In this document: one piece after another, positions 48,513-56,943 of the stretch
Layout: every line of letters begins with the position of its first letter
How positions within the stretch are numbered: the first letter of the stretch is position 1
Source: Actinacidiphila acididurans
GTDB lineage: Bacteria; Actinomycetota; Actinomycetes; Streptomycetales; Streptomycetaceae
Length of the DNA stretch: 64,000 bases
Reading direction: 5' to 3'
Assembly: GCF_016918855.1 (NCBI RefSeq)
Contig: NZ_JADKYB010000004.1
Location: 1 to 64,000 of the forward strand
Program-made: the position numbers and the translations under genes
Notes under the pieces: generated by a model
The model's database searches: none
What the model saw: only the letters and a program-made list of their open reading frames with translations
What the model was told of the DNA's origin: nothing

Positions 48513-48623
48513 TCCCCGCTCCCCTGTCCCCTTCGGCCGCCTGTGGCACTGCTGTGAGAGACGACGTTACCCGGGGCGAGGGTTGCTCAGGCCGAGGGCA
48601 GGGCACCCGGCCTGTGGATCGGC

Positions 48624-49313
48624 CTAGTAGTAGTGGTTGGCCTGCCAGAACGACCAGGCGCCGCAGGGGCTGCCGTACCGGCTGTTCATGTAGTTCAGGC
48701 CCCACTTTATCTGGGTGGCCGGATTGGTGCGCCAGTCGGCCCCGACCGAGGACATCTTGGAGCCGGGCAGTGCCTGGACCAGTCCGTAGGCGCCGGAAGC
48801 CGCGTTGGTGGCCGTGTAGTTCCAGCCGCTCTCGCGCGTCACGATGTTGGAGAAGCAGGTGAACTGGCCGGAGCCGACGATCTGCTGGGCCATCGCCTGG
48901 ACCTGCGAGATGCTGTAGGACGCCTGGACGGCGAAGCTGGCCGACGGGTCGCCGGTGCTGGCGGCCAGTGCCTTGGCCTTCGCCTCCGCGGCGGCCTTGG
49001 CAGCCGCCTCGTCCGCCGCCTTCTTCTTGGCAGCGGCGTCCTTGGCTGCCTGCATACGGGCGGCCTGCTCGGCATTCTGCCGGGCCGTCGCGTCAGCGGC
49101 GTCGGACTGAGCCTGTACCTGCTCGGTCAGCGATGCCTGCTGAACCTGCTGTCCCTCGGGGATTTCCGCGAGGAGGGTGGTCGTGCCGGCCGCTTCGACG
49201 GGCTCGCTCGTGCCGCCCTTTTCCGCACCCGACGCGACGCCTACGACGGCGCCCACAGTGGTGACCGCGGTGGCCGAAGCCACTGCGAGTCCCCGGACCG
49301 AGATCCGGCTCAC
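48624..49313 (-). CDS. Secreted transglycosylase-like (SLT) protein
   Basis: GTG 49313 has AAGGAA 5 nt upstream, giving 229 aa. The N-terminus (ISVRGLAVASATAVTTVGAVVGVASG) is a signal sequence. Residues 60-125 form an Ala/Lys coiled coil (QAARMQAAKDAAAKKKAADEAAAK in part). The C-terminal ~95 residues are an SLT-like lysozyme fold with the likely catalytic Glu in IVTRESGWNYTATN, then GAYGLVQALPGSKM and the terminal WSFWQANHYY. Two Cys (FTCFSN, SPCGAW) may form a disulfide. It should cut peptidoglycan glycan strands outside the cell, in growth or germination. Confidence 0.9.
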   Translation of the reverse strand: MSRISVRGLAVASATAVTTVGAVVGVASGAEKGGTSEPVEAAGTTTLLAEIPEGQQVQQASLTEQVQAQSDAADATARQNAEQAARMQAAKDAAAKKKAADEAAAKAAAEAKAKALAASTGDPSASFAVQASYSISQVQAMAQQIVGSGQFTCFSNIVTRESGWNYTATNAASGAYGLVQALPGSKMSSVGADWRTNPATQIKWGLNYMNSRYGSPCGAWSFWQANHYY

Positions 49314-49777
49314 ACGGTTTCCTTCCGGAAGCGCCCGCTCGGTGACCGCACGGACGCAATCGTGCCCCTGGCACTGACCCCAAGGACCGGTCCGCCGTAC
49401 GGGCCGGTCGGTCACGGGGGTACTGGCCCGGTGCGAAGTCCCTCGCGGGGTCCGCGTGATGCTCGGGCGGCTCATGGCGTCGCTGTGTACTTGTGTGGTG
49501 AAGCCGAACCCGGGTCCACAAGGGACACGGGAGTGCCATGAGCGGGGCCTGACAGCCCCACACCCTGCCGTACGCAGACGCGTCGCGGCAATTTCCGGTT
49601 GAGTGGCAAAGTTCACATGCTGCGGACGAAGGCAAATACCTGCGACCCGGAGCCGGAAACGCTAAGCTGCTGCGCCCTCTTGGCAGGACGCAGCAGCTTT
49701 TCGGCGTTTTTCCGGGTACTCAAATCATACGAGGAGGGGGCAGACTACCCAACAGTCACCCCGCGGCGGGCCCTCGT
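49314..49777. other. Intergenic region between transglycosylase and PhoH genes
   Basis: 464 bp with both flanking genes on the minus strand. It must hold the promoter of the transglycosylase. It contains a hairpin with a T-run on the plus strand (49664-49705). I looked for a c-di-AMP (ydaO) riboswitch, common before cell-wall hydrolase genes of Streptomyces, and did not find its conserved core. Confidence 0.45.
49664..49705 (+). terminator. Intrinsic-type terminator with T-run on the plus strand, possible small RNA end
   Basis: AAGCTGCTGCG pairs perfectly with CGCAGCAGCTT over a 14-nt loop. The plus strand then reads TTCGGCGTTTTT. A T-run is rare for terminators in this genome and no plus-strand gene ends here, so it may end a small RNA starting near 49600-49640. 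The hairpin could also serve the minus-strand PhoH gene (stop 49778). Confidence 0.5.
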
Positions 49778-51097
49778 TCAGCCCACACCGTCCTCCAGCA
49801 TCTCCGTGACGAGCGCGGCGATCGGGGACCGCTCGGAACGGGTGAGCGTCACGTGGGCGAACAGCGGATGGCCTTTCAGCTTCTCGACCACCGCGACCAC
49901 TCCGTCGTACCGCCCCACCCGCAGGTTGTCGCGCTGGGCCACGTCGTGGGTGAGCACCACCCGGGAGCCGGCGCCGATGCGGGACAGCACGGTCAGCAGG
50001 ACGTTGCGCTCCAGCGACTGGGCCTCGTCGACGATCACGAAGGCGTCGTGCAGCGAACGGCCGCGGATGTGGGTCAGCGGCAGCACCTCGAGCATGCCGC
50101 GGGCCACCACTTCCTCGATGACCTCCTTGGTGGTCACCGCGGACAGCGTGTCGAAGACGGCCTGCGCCCACGGGCTCATCTTCTCCGCCTCGGTGCCCGG
50201 CAGGTAGCCGAGTTCCTGGCCGCCGACCGCGTACAGCGGCCGGAAGACCATCACCTTGCGGTGCTGGCGGCGCTCCAGGACGGCCTCCAGGCCCGCGCAC
50301 AGCGCGAGCGCGGACTTGCCCGTGCCCGCGCGGCCGCCCATGGAGACGATGCCGACGTCCGGGTCGAGCAACAGGTCCAGGGCGACGCGCTGTTCGGCGC
50401 TGCGGCCGTGGATGCCGAACGCCTCGCGGTCGCCGCGCACCAGCCGCACCCGGCCGTCGGCGGTGACCCGGCCCAGCGCCTTGCCGCGCTCGGACTGGAG
50501 CACCAGGCCGGTGTGCACCGGGAGTTCGCGGGCCTCGGGCAGGTCCACCACGTCCTCGGCGAACAGCGTGTCCACGTCCTCGGCGGAGACCAGCAGGTCC
50601 GCCATGCCCGTCCAGCCCGAGGTGATGGCCAGTTCCGCCCGGTACTCCTCGGCGAGCAGGCCGACCGAGGACGCCTTCACCCGCAGCGGCAGGTCCTTGG
50701 ATACGACCGTGACGTCGTACCCCTCGGCCTGCAGGTTCCTGGCGACGGCCAGGATCCGCGAGTCGTTGTCGCCGAGCCGGAAGCCCGCCGGCAGCAGGGC
50801 CGGGTCCGAGTGGTTGAGTTCCACCCGGAGCGTGCCGCCGAGGTCCCCGAGCGGGATGGGCGCGTCGAGCCGGCCGTGCCGGATCCGGAGCTCGTCGAGC
50901 AGCCGGAGGGCCTGGCGGGCGAAGTAGCCCAGTTCGGGGTGGTGGCGCTTGGCCTCCAACTCCGTGACCACGACGACCGGGAGCACGACCTCGTGCTCCT
51001 CGAAGCGGGTGACGGCGTTCGGGTCGGCGAGCAGCACGCTGGTGTCGAGTACGTACGTACGCCGGTCGTGATCACGGCGATTTTTGCTGGTCACCAC
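49778..51097 (-). CDS. PhoH-family ATPase with N-terminal PIN domain
   Basis: About 439 aa from GTG 51097 (51094 possible); GAGGGGG lies 11 nt upstream, and the longer frame adds unconserved residues. The PIN domain (about 10-150) shows [26 protein letters not shown] and [14 protein letters not shown], with the acidic RNase residues. The PhoH domain (about 235-430) shows Walker [14 protein letters not shown], then [21 protein letters not shown] and Walker [15 protein letters not shown]. These proteins are RNA helicase/nucleases like mycobacterial PhoH2. Confidence 0.95.
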   Translation of the reverse strand: MVTSKNRRDHDRRTYVLDTSVLLADPNAVTRFEEHEVVLPVVVVTELEAKRHHPELGYFARQALRLLDELRIRHGRLDAPIPLGDLGGTLRVELNHSDPALLPAGFRLGDNDSRILAVARNLQAEGYDVTVVSKDLPLRVKASSVGLLAEEYRAELAITSGWTGMADLLVSAEDVDTLFAEDVVDLPEARELPVHTGLVLQSERGKALGRVTADGRVRLVRGDREAFGIHGRSAEQRVALDLLLDPDVGIVSMGGRAGTGKSALALCAGLEAVLERRQHRKVMVFRPLYAVGGQELGYLPGTEAEKMSPWAQAVFDTLSAVTTKEVIEEVVARGMLEVLPLTHIRGRSLHDAFVIVDEAQSLERNVLLTVLSRIGAGSRVVLTHDVAQRDNLRVGRYDGVVAVVEKLKGHPLFAHVTLTRSERSPIAALVTEMLEDGVG

Positions 51098-51332
51098 GTG
51101 TGGACGAACCCCCTCGGGTGAGGTGAGTCTGCGGGGCCGACAGCCGTGGCCGGCTGCCGGTCTGCCAGTGATATGCCCTGGAAATCCCGCACCCATGCGA
51201 ATGCATATGACAGTCATCCGACGGTCATCGGGTGCTCACCGACTGCTCACCGCGGTTTCGGTGCGGGCCTGGCCCACCGTAACTCCGCAGGCAGGAAGGT
51301 TGCGAGACCTTTTTGTCCGTGCTACCGCGCGG

Positions 51333-52094
51333 TCACGCGCCGTAACGCCGGTGCCGGGCGGCGTAGTCCCGCAGCGCCCGCAGGAAGTCCACCTTGCGGA
51401 AGGCGGGCCAGAAGACCTCGCAGAAGTAGTACTCGGAGTGCGCGCTCTGCCAGAGCATGAACCCGGACAGCCGCTGCTCGCCGGAGGTGCGGATCACCAG
51501 ATCCGGGTCGGGCTGGCCGCGGGTGTAGAGGTGCTCGGCGATGTGCTCGACGTCCAGGATCTCGGCCAGGTCCTCGATCGAGGTGCCGCGGCCGGCGTGC
51601 TCGTGCAGCAGCGACCGCACGGCGTCGGCGATCTCCTGCCGGCCGCCGTAGCCGACCGCCACGTTGACCAGGATGCCGGTGACGCCGACGGTGGCCTGCT
51701 CGGCCTCCTTGAGCACCCGCTGGGTCTGGCCGGGCAGCATGTCCATGGTGCCCACGTGGTGCACCCGCCAGCGGCCGGTCGCGGCCAGCTCGGTGACCGC
51801 GTCCTCGATGATGCCCAGCAGCGGGACGAGTTCCTCGGCCGGCCGGTCCAGGTTGTCGGTGGACAGCAGCCACAGGGTGACGACCTCGACGCCGGTCTCC
51901 TCGCACCAGCCCAGCATCTCGGCGATCTTGTCGGCCCCGGCCCGGTGGCCCTGCACGGTGGTGCCGCCGGCCGCCTTGGCCCAGCGCCGGTTGCCGTCGA
52001 GGATCACGCCGATGTGCTTGGGGGCCCGGTCCACGTCGAGTCTGCGTTCCACCCTGCGGGAGTACAGCCCGTACACCAGGTCGCGCAGATTCAT
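51333..52094 (-). CDS. Isoprenyl (cis-prenyl) transferase, Rv1086/Z-FPP synthase type
   Basis: The 253-aa product has the cis-prenyltransferase motifs HIGVILDGNRRWAKAAG (catalytic Asp in region I), LWLLSTDNLDRP (region III), VNVAVGYGGRQEIADAVR and the terminal GQPDPDLVIRTSGEQRLSGFMLWQSAHSE (region V). The starting motif and the C-terminus FLRALRDYAARHRRYG closely match the short-chain (omega,E,Z-farnesyl) mycobacterial homologue rather than the undecaprenyl enzyme. It supplies cis-prenyl diphosphates for cell-wall carrier lipids. No upstream SD is obvious. Confidence 0.93.
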   Translation of the reverse strand: MNLRDLVYGLYSRRVERRLDVDRAPKHIGVILDGNRRWAKAAGGTTVQGHRAGADKIAEMLGWCEETGVEVVTLWLLSTDNLDRPAEELVPLLGIIEDAVTELAATGRWRVHHVGTMDMLPGQTQRVLKEAEQATVGVTGILVNVAVGYGGRQEIADAVRSLLHEHAGRGTSIEDLAEILDVEHIAEHLYTRGQPDPDLVIRTSGEQRLSGFMLWQSAHSEYYFCEVFWPAFRKVDFLRALRDYAARHRRYGA

Positions 52095-52218
52095 CGCCTA
52101 CCAGCCCCTCCTCGGCTCGGCGCCCGGCGGCCACACTACTGCGGAATCGGCCGCATGGACGAACCGGGAGAACGGGGGGCGGCGGCGGCCGGTCCGTAAC
52201 CGGTTCAAGCGCGCGTGA

Positions 52219-52224
52219 TAAGCA
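52219..52224 (+). promoter_or_regulatory. -10 box TAAGCA before the aldo/keto reductase gene
   Basis: TAAGCA lies 6 nt before GTG 52231. An AAGG between them is too close to act as an SD, so the start is probably leaderless. Confidence 0.4.
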
Positions 52225-52230
52225 AGGTCT

Positions 52231-53274
52231 GTGAACATCCGTACCCTTTACCGCGCCTCCGACGAGCGCTACGACTCGATGGAGTACCGCCGCACCGGCC
52301 GCTCCGGCCTCAAGCTCCCGGCCGTCTCGCTCGGTCTGTGGCACAACTTCGGCGACGACCGCACCCTGGACTCGCAGCGGGCCATCCTGCGCCGCGCGTT
52401 CGACCTCGGCGTCACGCACTTCGACCTGGCCAACAACTACGGCCCGCCGTACGGCGCCGCGGAGGCCAACTTCGGCACGCTCTTCGCCCAGGATTTCCGG
52501 GCATATCGGGATGAACTGGTCATCTCCACCAAGGCCGGGTACGACATGTGGCCGGGCCCGTACGGCGAATGGGGCTCCCGCAAGTACCTGCTGGCCAGCC
52601 TCGACCAGTCGCTGTCCCGGATGGGCCTGGACTACGTCGACATCTTCTACTCGCACCGCTTCGACCCGGAGACGCCGCTGGAGGAGACCATGGGCGCGCT
52701 CGCGTCCGCGGTCCAGCAGGGCAAGGCGCTCTACGTCGGCATCTCCTCCTACGGGCCGGACCGCACCCGCGAGGCCGCGCGCATCCTGCGCGAGATGGGG
52801 GTGCCCGCGCTCATCCACCAGCCCTCGTACTCCATGATCAACCGGTGGATCGAGGACGAGGGTCTGCTCGACGTCCTGGCCGAGGAGGGCATGGGCTGCA
52901 TCGGCTTCGTGCCGCTGGCCCAGGGCCTGCTGACGGACCGCTACCTCAACGGTGTCCCGTCCGACTCGCGGGCCGCGCAGGGCAAGTCCCTGGACCCGGC
53001 CCTGGTCAACGACGAGACGATCGCCCGGCTGCGCGCCCTCAACGAGGTCGCCCGCTCGCGCGGCCAGTCCCTGGCGCAGCTCGCCCTGTCCTGGGTGCTG
53101 CGCGATCAGCGCGTGACCTCCGCGCTGATCGGGGCTTCCTCGGTGGCCCAGCTCGAGGCGAACGTCGCCGCGGTGGGGGCCGCGCCGCTCACGGAGGAGG
53201 AGCTGGCGGAGATCGATCGTCACGCCGTTGAGCCCGAAGGGGTCAACCTCTGGTCGGTCAGTAGCGAGGCCTGA
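52231..53274 (+). CDS. mgrA: Aldo/keto reductase, L-glyceraldehyde-3-phosphate reductase type
   Basis: The 347-aa TIM-barrel protein shows the AKR14 pattern: MEYRRTGRSGLKLPAVSLGLWHNFGDD, catalytic Tyr in FDLANNYGPPYGAAE, Lys in ISTKAGYDMWPGPYGEWGSRKYL, and the NADP site VTSALIGASSVAQLEANV. The WPGPYG insertion and length match YghZ/GprR enzymes that reduce L-glyceraldehyde-3-phosphate. It would detoxify methylglyoxal-related aldehydes in the cytoplasm. Confidence 0.9.
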   Translation: MNIRTLYRASDERYDSMEYRRTGRSGLKLPAVSLGLWHNFGDDRTLDSQRAILRRAFDLGVTHFDLANNYGPPYGAAEANFGTLFAQDFRAYRDELVISTKAGYDMWPGPYGEWGSRKYLLASLDQSLSRMGLDYVDIFYSHRFDPETPLEETMGALASAVQQGKALYVGISSYGPDRTREAARILREMGVPALIHQPSYSMINRWIEDEGLLDVLAEEGMGCIGFVPLAQGLLTDRYLNGVPSDSRAAQGKSLDPALVNDETIARLRALNEVARSRGQSLAQLALSWVLRDQRVTSALIGASSVAQLEANVAAVGAAPLTEEELAEIDRHAVEPEGVNLWSVSSEA

Positions 53275-53342
53275 TTCCGGGTCGGGGCCGGGAGGGCGGG
53301 ACTCCGCGGTTGGGGGTCCGTTCCTTCCGGCCTCGGCTTTTG

Positions 53343-53457
53343 TCCTCAATCGCCGGACGGGCTTGATTTTGTGCGGCTCGGGTGACTTGCGGATTCCGCT
53401 CGGGCCGTTCGTCCCCTTGCGCTCAAACGCCGCGCGGGCTTGATTTGGTGCGGCCTT
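53343..53457. repeat. Two copies of a Streptomyces intergenic repeat
   Basis: TCAATCGCCGGACGGGCTTG (about 53346) and TCAAACGCCGCGCGGGCTTG (about 53421) share a GATTT-GTGCGGC tail. The same CTCAAACGCCGGACGGGCTTG family is found throughout Streptomyces intergenic DNA. The copies lie between the convergent aldo/keto reductase and prepilin peptidase genes and may act as terminators. Confidence 0.6.
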
Positions 53458-53462
53458 GCGGG

Positions 53463-54203
53463 TCAGGTACGCGCCGCGTGGAGGAGAGCCGTGAGGGCGC
53501 CGAGGAGGAGGAAGGGGCCGAAGGGGTAGGGGGTGGTGCGGGTGGAGCGGCCGGTGAGAAGGAGGGCGAGGCCGGCCAGAGCGCCGAGGGCGAGGGCGGC
53601 GAAGGTGCCGAGAAAGGCGGCGGGCCAGCCGTACCAACCAAGGGCGAGGCCGAGGGTGGGGGCGAGCTTGACGTCGCCCAGGCCGAGGCCGGCCGGGTTG
53701 AAGAGGTGCAGGACCAGGTAGAAGGCGCCGGTGGCCAGGGCGACCAGGAGGGCGCGGGGCCAGGAGCCGTGGTGGGCCGGGAGAAGGGCGGCCAGGCCCA
53801 GAAGGGCGGCGGTGCCGACCAGGGCGGGCAGCGTGAGGACGTCGGGCAGGCGGAATTCGACCAGGTCGACCCGGGCGAGAACGATGCCGACGGGGACCAG
53901 CAGCAGCCAGACCGCCAGCTCGGGGTGCGGGCCCACCTCGTACGCGAGCGCGCCCGACGCCAGGGCGGCGGCGAGCGCGGTGGCCCGGGTGGGGGCGTAC
54001 CAGGCGTCGTACGCGGGGGGTGCCTGCGTGCACGCCGGGCAGCGCGAGGGGCCGAGCCAGCCCCGTATCGGATGACCGGCCGGGCACGCCGCGGCCCACG
54101 GCTCCTCCGGGGGAACGGCCAGCCGGTAGGCGGCCCGCGGCACCAGGAGCAGCCCCGCCGCGAAACCCCATACGGCGGCGCCCGCGATCAGATAGACATG
54201 CAC
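53463..54203 (-). CDS. Prepilin peptidase, A24 family (TadV/CpaA-like)
   Basis: GTG 54203 gives 246 aa; GTG 54218 is also possible. The protein is almost all membrane, with about seven segments starting VYLIAGAAVWGFAAGLLLV. The two aspartyl-protease sites are visible in VLARVDLVEFRLPDVLTLPAL and GLGLGDVKLAPTLGLALG (GxGD). A Cys-containing cytosolic loop (AACPAGH, SRCPACTQ) resembles the zinc-binding loop of bifunctional enzymes, but there is no clear methyltransferase domain. It should cleave the class III leader of the Flp-like pilin and TadE/G proteins of the locus to the right. Confidence 0.9.
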   Translation of the reverse strand: MHVYLIAGAAVWGFAAGLLLVPRAAYRLAVPPEEPWAAACPAGHPIRGWLGPSRCPACTQAPPAYDAWYAPTRATALAAALASGALAYEVGPHPELAVWLLLVPVGIVLARVDLVEFRLPDVLTLPALVGTAALLGLAALLPAHHGSWPRALLVALATGAFYLVLHLFNPAGLGLGDVKLAPTLGLALGWYGWPAAFLGTFAALALGALAGLALLLTGRSTRTTPYPFGPFLLLGALTALLHAART

Positions 54204-54539
54204 CGGCCGACCGTACACGCGGATCGTGGCCGAAGAGCAGGACCGGCGGCGGTCGGGGCTTGCCCGTGGAATCCGGCTCCCCCGGGCGGCGCGGGACGGG
54301 CGGGACGGGCAGGCACCGTCCGGGGAGGGCAGGGCGTATGGGCCGCCGCCGGTCGGGTCCCGCCTCTGGGGTCGGGCGTTCCTTCGGGCGCTACGGGCCG
54401 GACGGGATGTGGCAGGCACGATCGGGAGGGCAGGGCGTATGGGCCGGCGCCGGTCGGGTCCCGCCTCTGGAGTCGGGCGTTCCTTCGGGCGCTACGGGCC
54501 GGACGGGACGTGGCAGGCACGATCGGGAGGGCAGGGCGT
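54204..54539 (+). repeat. 101-bp tandem duplication containing an SD and start codon
   Basis: GGGAGG, an ATG 10 nt further and about 75 bp of following sequence occur at 54323, 54424 and (partly) 54525, exactly 101 bp apart. The ATGs fall at 54338, 54439 and 54540; only the last opens the DUF192 gene. As 101 is not a multiple of 3, the decoy starts are in other frames. The rest of this 336-bp gap, before the prepilin peptidase start, holds no gene. Confidence 0.8.
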
Positions 54540-54911
54540 ATGGGCCGGCGGTGGCGGGACGGGGACGGGACGCTGCGGGCGCCGCGGGCGGAGGTGCCGC
54601 TGCGGGTCGCGGCGTCCTATCGGGCCCGTACGCGGGGGCTTTTGGGGCGCGACGGCTTCACCGGCGCCCTGCTGCTCACCCCTGCCTCCAGCGTGCACAC
54701 CATCGGGATGCGCTTCCCGATCGACGTCGCCTACCTCGACCGGCGGCTGCGGGTCCTGGCCGTCCGCACGATGCCGCCCGGCCGGATCGGCCGCCCGCGC
54801 CTGCGCGCCCGGCATGTCCTCGAAGCGGAGGCGGGCGCTCTCGCGGGGTGGGGCGTCGCCAAGGGGGTCCGCCTGGAGGCGGTCCTGACGATGGGTGGGC
54901 CGGAGGGGTAG
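54540..54911 (+). CDS. DUF192 family protein
   Basis: ATG 54540 follows GGGAGG by 9 nt and gives 123 aa. The core reads VAASYRARTRGLLGRDGFTGALLLTPASSVHTIGMRFPIDVAYLDRRLRVLAVRTMPPGR, then VLEAEAGALAGWGVAKG, a standard DUF192 domain. The function is unknown. It is the only plus-strand gene inside the Tad locus. In Streptomyces DUF192 genes accompany Tad pilus genes as I recall. Confidence 0.88.
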   Translation: MGRRWRDGDGTLRAPRAEVPLRVAASYRARTRGLLGRDGFTGALLLTPASSVHTIGMRFPIDVAYLDRRLRVLAVRTMPPGRIGRPRLRARHVLEAEAGALAGWGVAKGVRLEAVLTMGGPEG

Positions 54912-54917
54912 CCGTCC

Positions 54918-55463
54918 CTACCGCTGCGGGGCGAATTGGATGCTGTTGACGATTTCGCGGAGCAGGGAGGGATCGTCGGCGGTGCCGTCGACGGCCCAGG
55001 CGCGGATGAGGACCGGGTGGCCGTGGGGGTCGGTGGTGCGGACCTCGATGTGGCCGGCCGGGCGGCCGTCGGCGGCGGGCTGGGCGTAGCTGAGGATCTG
55101 GGACGGGCGGCCGTCGATGCGCAGGGCCTCGCGGCGGACGTAGCCGGGGGCGGGGACACCGGCGGGCTGGTCCAGGACCTCGGCCTTGCGCGCGGCGGTC
55201 TTGGGGTTCCCGCCCGCCGGCACCGTCTCGGCGTTGCCGGCCCCGCCGCCCGCGGTCACGGAGAAGGCCGCGTCGGTCCGCCCGTGCCTGCCGTGCAGCA
55301 CCGCCCCGTCCCGGGTCTCCCGCCAGGTCTTCGGGTGGGCGACCTCGACCGCGCCCGTGGTCATGTACCGCCACCCGTCGGGCGAGCCCTGGCCGACCGA
55401 GCACCCCGCGGCGGCCACGAGCCCCGCGACGAATGCCCCGATACGTACCGCTTTGCTCCGCAT
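54918..55463 (-). CDS. Lipoprotein linked to the Tad locus
   Basis: The 181-aa product starts at ATG 55463. The signal peptide RIGAFVAGLVAAAGC ends in a lipobox (AAAGC). The mature part (VAHPKTWRETRDGAVL, LRIDGRPSQILSYAQP, DDPSLLREIVNSIQFAP) resembles the mycobacterial LpqN/PsbP-like fold used for small hydrophobic ligands or pilus-associated lipoproteins. A hairpin upstream separates it from the OmpA-like gene. It converges on the DUF192 gene with 6 nt between them. Confidence 0.8.
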   Translation of the reverse strand: MRSKAVRIGAFVAGLVAAAGCSVGQGSPDGWRYMTTGAVEVAHPKTWRETRDGAVLHGRHGRTDAAFSVTAGGGAGNAETVPAGGNPKTAARKAEVLDQPAGVPAPGYVRREALRIDGRPSQILSYAQPAADGRPAGHIEVRTTDPHGHPVLIRAWAVDGTADDPSLLREIVNSIQFAPQR

Positions 55464-55497
55464 GTCGGCAATCTACGACGCCCGGGGAAAAGAAAAC

Positions 55498-55532
55498 GGG
55501 CCGGCTCGCAGGGGGGGAGAGCGAACCGGCCC
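55498..55532 (-). terminator. Hairpin after the OmpA-like gene
   Basis: GGGCCGGCTCGC pairs with GCGAACCGGCCC with one mismatch across 11 nt. It lies 48 nt past the OmpA stop on the minus strand and just before the lipoprotein start. Confidence 0.6.
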
Positions 55533-55579
55533 GAGGGGGGGAGTTACACCGTACCGCGTCTGAGCGGCTGCTCAGTACG

Positions 55580-56311
55580 TTACGCGGCAGGTGGCGTAAA
55601 AGTGATCTCGACCCGGCGGTTCTGACGGCGGCCGGATTCGGTGGAATTGTCCGCGATTGGGTAGTCCTCGCCGTAGCCCCGGACCTGGAATGTGTGGGAT
55701 GCGTCACCAAGCCTTCCCAGTTCCTCCGCCAGGATGGCGTACACCGCCTGGGCGCGCTGCTTGGACAGCACCAGACCGTGTTCGCTGCTGCCCAAATCGT
55801 CGGTGAACCCGAAGACACGGATGGGTGACGTCACGTGTCGCGCGTTGATGTCGGCCGCGATCGCCCTGATCCGGCCGCCCGCGGCCGGTGCCAGTACCGC
55901 GCTGTCCTTGCCGAACAGCACCTCGGCCTGGAGCGCGTAGGTGACCGTCGAGTTCGACGTCTCCTGCCGCTGCTCTGGCTGGCTGGCGGCCACCGAGCTC
56001 TCGTCGGAGACCGAGACGATGTCGAGCACCTTGGGCGGGGCCAGCGTGGCCCCGGGGGGCAGTTTCAAGCCAGGTGCGGTCGGGTTCACCGAGACCGGCG
56101 CGCTGGGCGTGTCCACGGTCGGCGAGGGCCCCGGCGCGCCGTCCGCGACCGCCGGCCCCCCGGCCGCCGTGGCGGCGGCCAGCACCAGCACGAGCGCGGC
56201 CGGCACAGTGACGGCCGCGCGGCGGGAGGGGCGAAGGGGGCGCCGGCGCCCCGGCCGCGAGGCGGGCTGCTCGCTGCCGCTCTCGGGCGGCTCAGTGTGC
56301 TGTGGGTTCAC
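55580..56311 (-). CDS. OmpA-family peptidoglycan-binding protein
   Basis: The 243-aa product starts at GTG 56311, 7 nt after the upstream stop, so translation is probably coupled. A long basic n-region (PGRRRPLRPSRR) and hydrophobic AAVTVPAALVLVLAAATAAG form a signal or anchor. A Pro/Thr-rich linker follows. The C-terminal OmpA domain (about 125-240) has ALQAEVLFGKDSAVLAPAAGGRIRAIAADI, IRVFGFTDDLGSSEHGLVLSKQRAQAVYAIL and GYGEDYPIADNSTESGRRQNRRVEI, with the Asp and Arg that bind diaminopimelate. It may fix the pilus machine to the cell wall. Confidence 0.92.
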   Translation of the reverse strand: MNPQHTEPPESGSEQPASRPGRRRPLRPSRRAAVTVPAALVLVLAAATAAGGPAVADGAPGPSPTVDTPSAPVSVNPTAPGLKLPPGATLAPPKVLDIVSVSDESSVAASQPEQRQETSNSTVTYALQAEVLFGKDSAVLAPAAGGRIRAIAADINARHVTSPIRVFGFTDDLGSSEHGLVLSKQRAQAVYAILAEELGRLGDASHTFQVRGYGEDYPIADNSTESGRRQNRRVEITFTPPAA

Positions 56312-56318
56312 CTCGCGC

Positions 56319-56909
56319 TCACCCCTGGGAGATGGTGATCTTGGCGGGGGGCATGGTGGGGAGCTCGAAGTCCACTTGTGTGGTGCCGGCCGGGGGGGCC
56401 GGGAACTGGGCGAAGAAGGGGCGGGACTCCTGGGGCTGGATCAGGAGCAGGCCGGTCGTGCACAGGCAGGTGCCGTCCGTATCGCGCAGCACGTAGTAGC
56501 GCTTCTTGCCGGCCTCGTCGACCAGCACCGCGCCGGCGACGGACGGCCCGGAGGGCACCAGGGCCATTTCGGTGCCACGCCAATAGGACGCGGTGAACGG
56601 CTGGTCGCCCTGGTTGGTCAGGGTGCCCTGCACGGTCACGAAACCGCCGGAGTCACGTACGGCGGAGTTGATCACCACCTCCATGCCGCTGTCGCCCTTG
56701 ATCTGGGCGAGGACCTGGGTCGGGGTGGCGGACGGCGTGGCGCCGGCGGTGTCGGTCGCGGCCGGTGCGGAACTGCCGGCGGGTGCAGACGGGGTGGCGC
56801 CGGCCTTGTCGGTGCCACCGCTTCCCCCGCCGCTGCCGCCACCGCAGCCGGTCAGCGTGAAGACGGCCGCGGCGGCGCAGGCCGCCAGAGTCGTCACTGT
56901 GCGTCGCAT
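56319..56909 (-). CDS. Lipoprotein of the Tad locus
   Basis: ATG 56909 is preferred to ATG 56927 because it gives a compact signal peptide MRRTVTTLAACAAAAVFTLTGC with lipobox LTGC; 196 aa. A Gly/Ser/Ala/Thr linker precedes a beta-rich domain (MEVVINSAVRDSGGFVTVQGTLTNQGDQPF, YYVLRDTDGTCLCTTG) that looks like an immunoglobulin-like or DUF4352-type fold. It has a Cys pair (CLC). It sits between the TadG-like and OmpA-like genes; a secretion-channel or pilotin role is inference. Confidence 0.82.
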   Translation of the reverse strand: MRRTVTTLAACAAAAVFTLTGCGGGSGGGSGGTDKAGATPSAPAGSSAPAATDTAGATPSATPTQVLAQIKGDSGMEVVINSAVRDSGGFVTVQGTLTNQGDQPFTASYWRGTEMALVPSGPSVAGAVLVDEAGKKRYYVLRDTDGTCLCTTGLLLIQPQESRPFFAQFPAPPAGTTQVDFELPTMPPAKITISQG

Positions 56910-56943
56910 CGTTCCCCGTTCCCTCATCGGTTCGGCCCGCCCG

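Noticed and set aside
49314..49620. Possible c-di-AMP (ydaO) riboswitch upstream of the transglycosylase gene
   Set aside because: Such riboswitches are common before Streptomyces cell-wall hydrolase genes, but the conserved core and the GACAGCTAACC-like 3' segment are absent when the minus strand is read.
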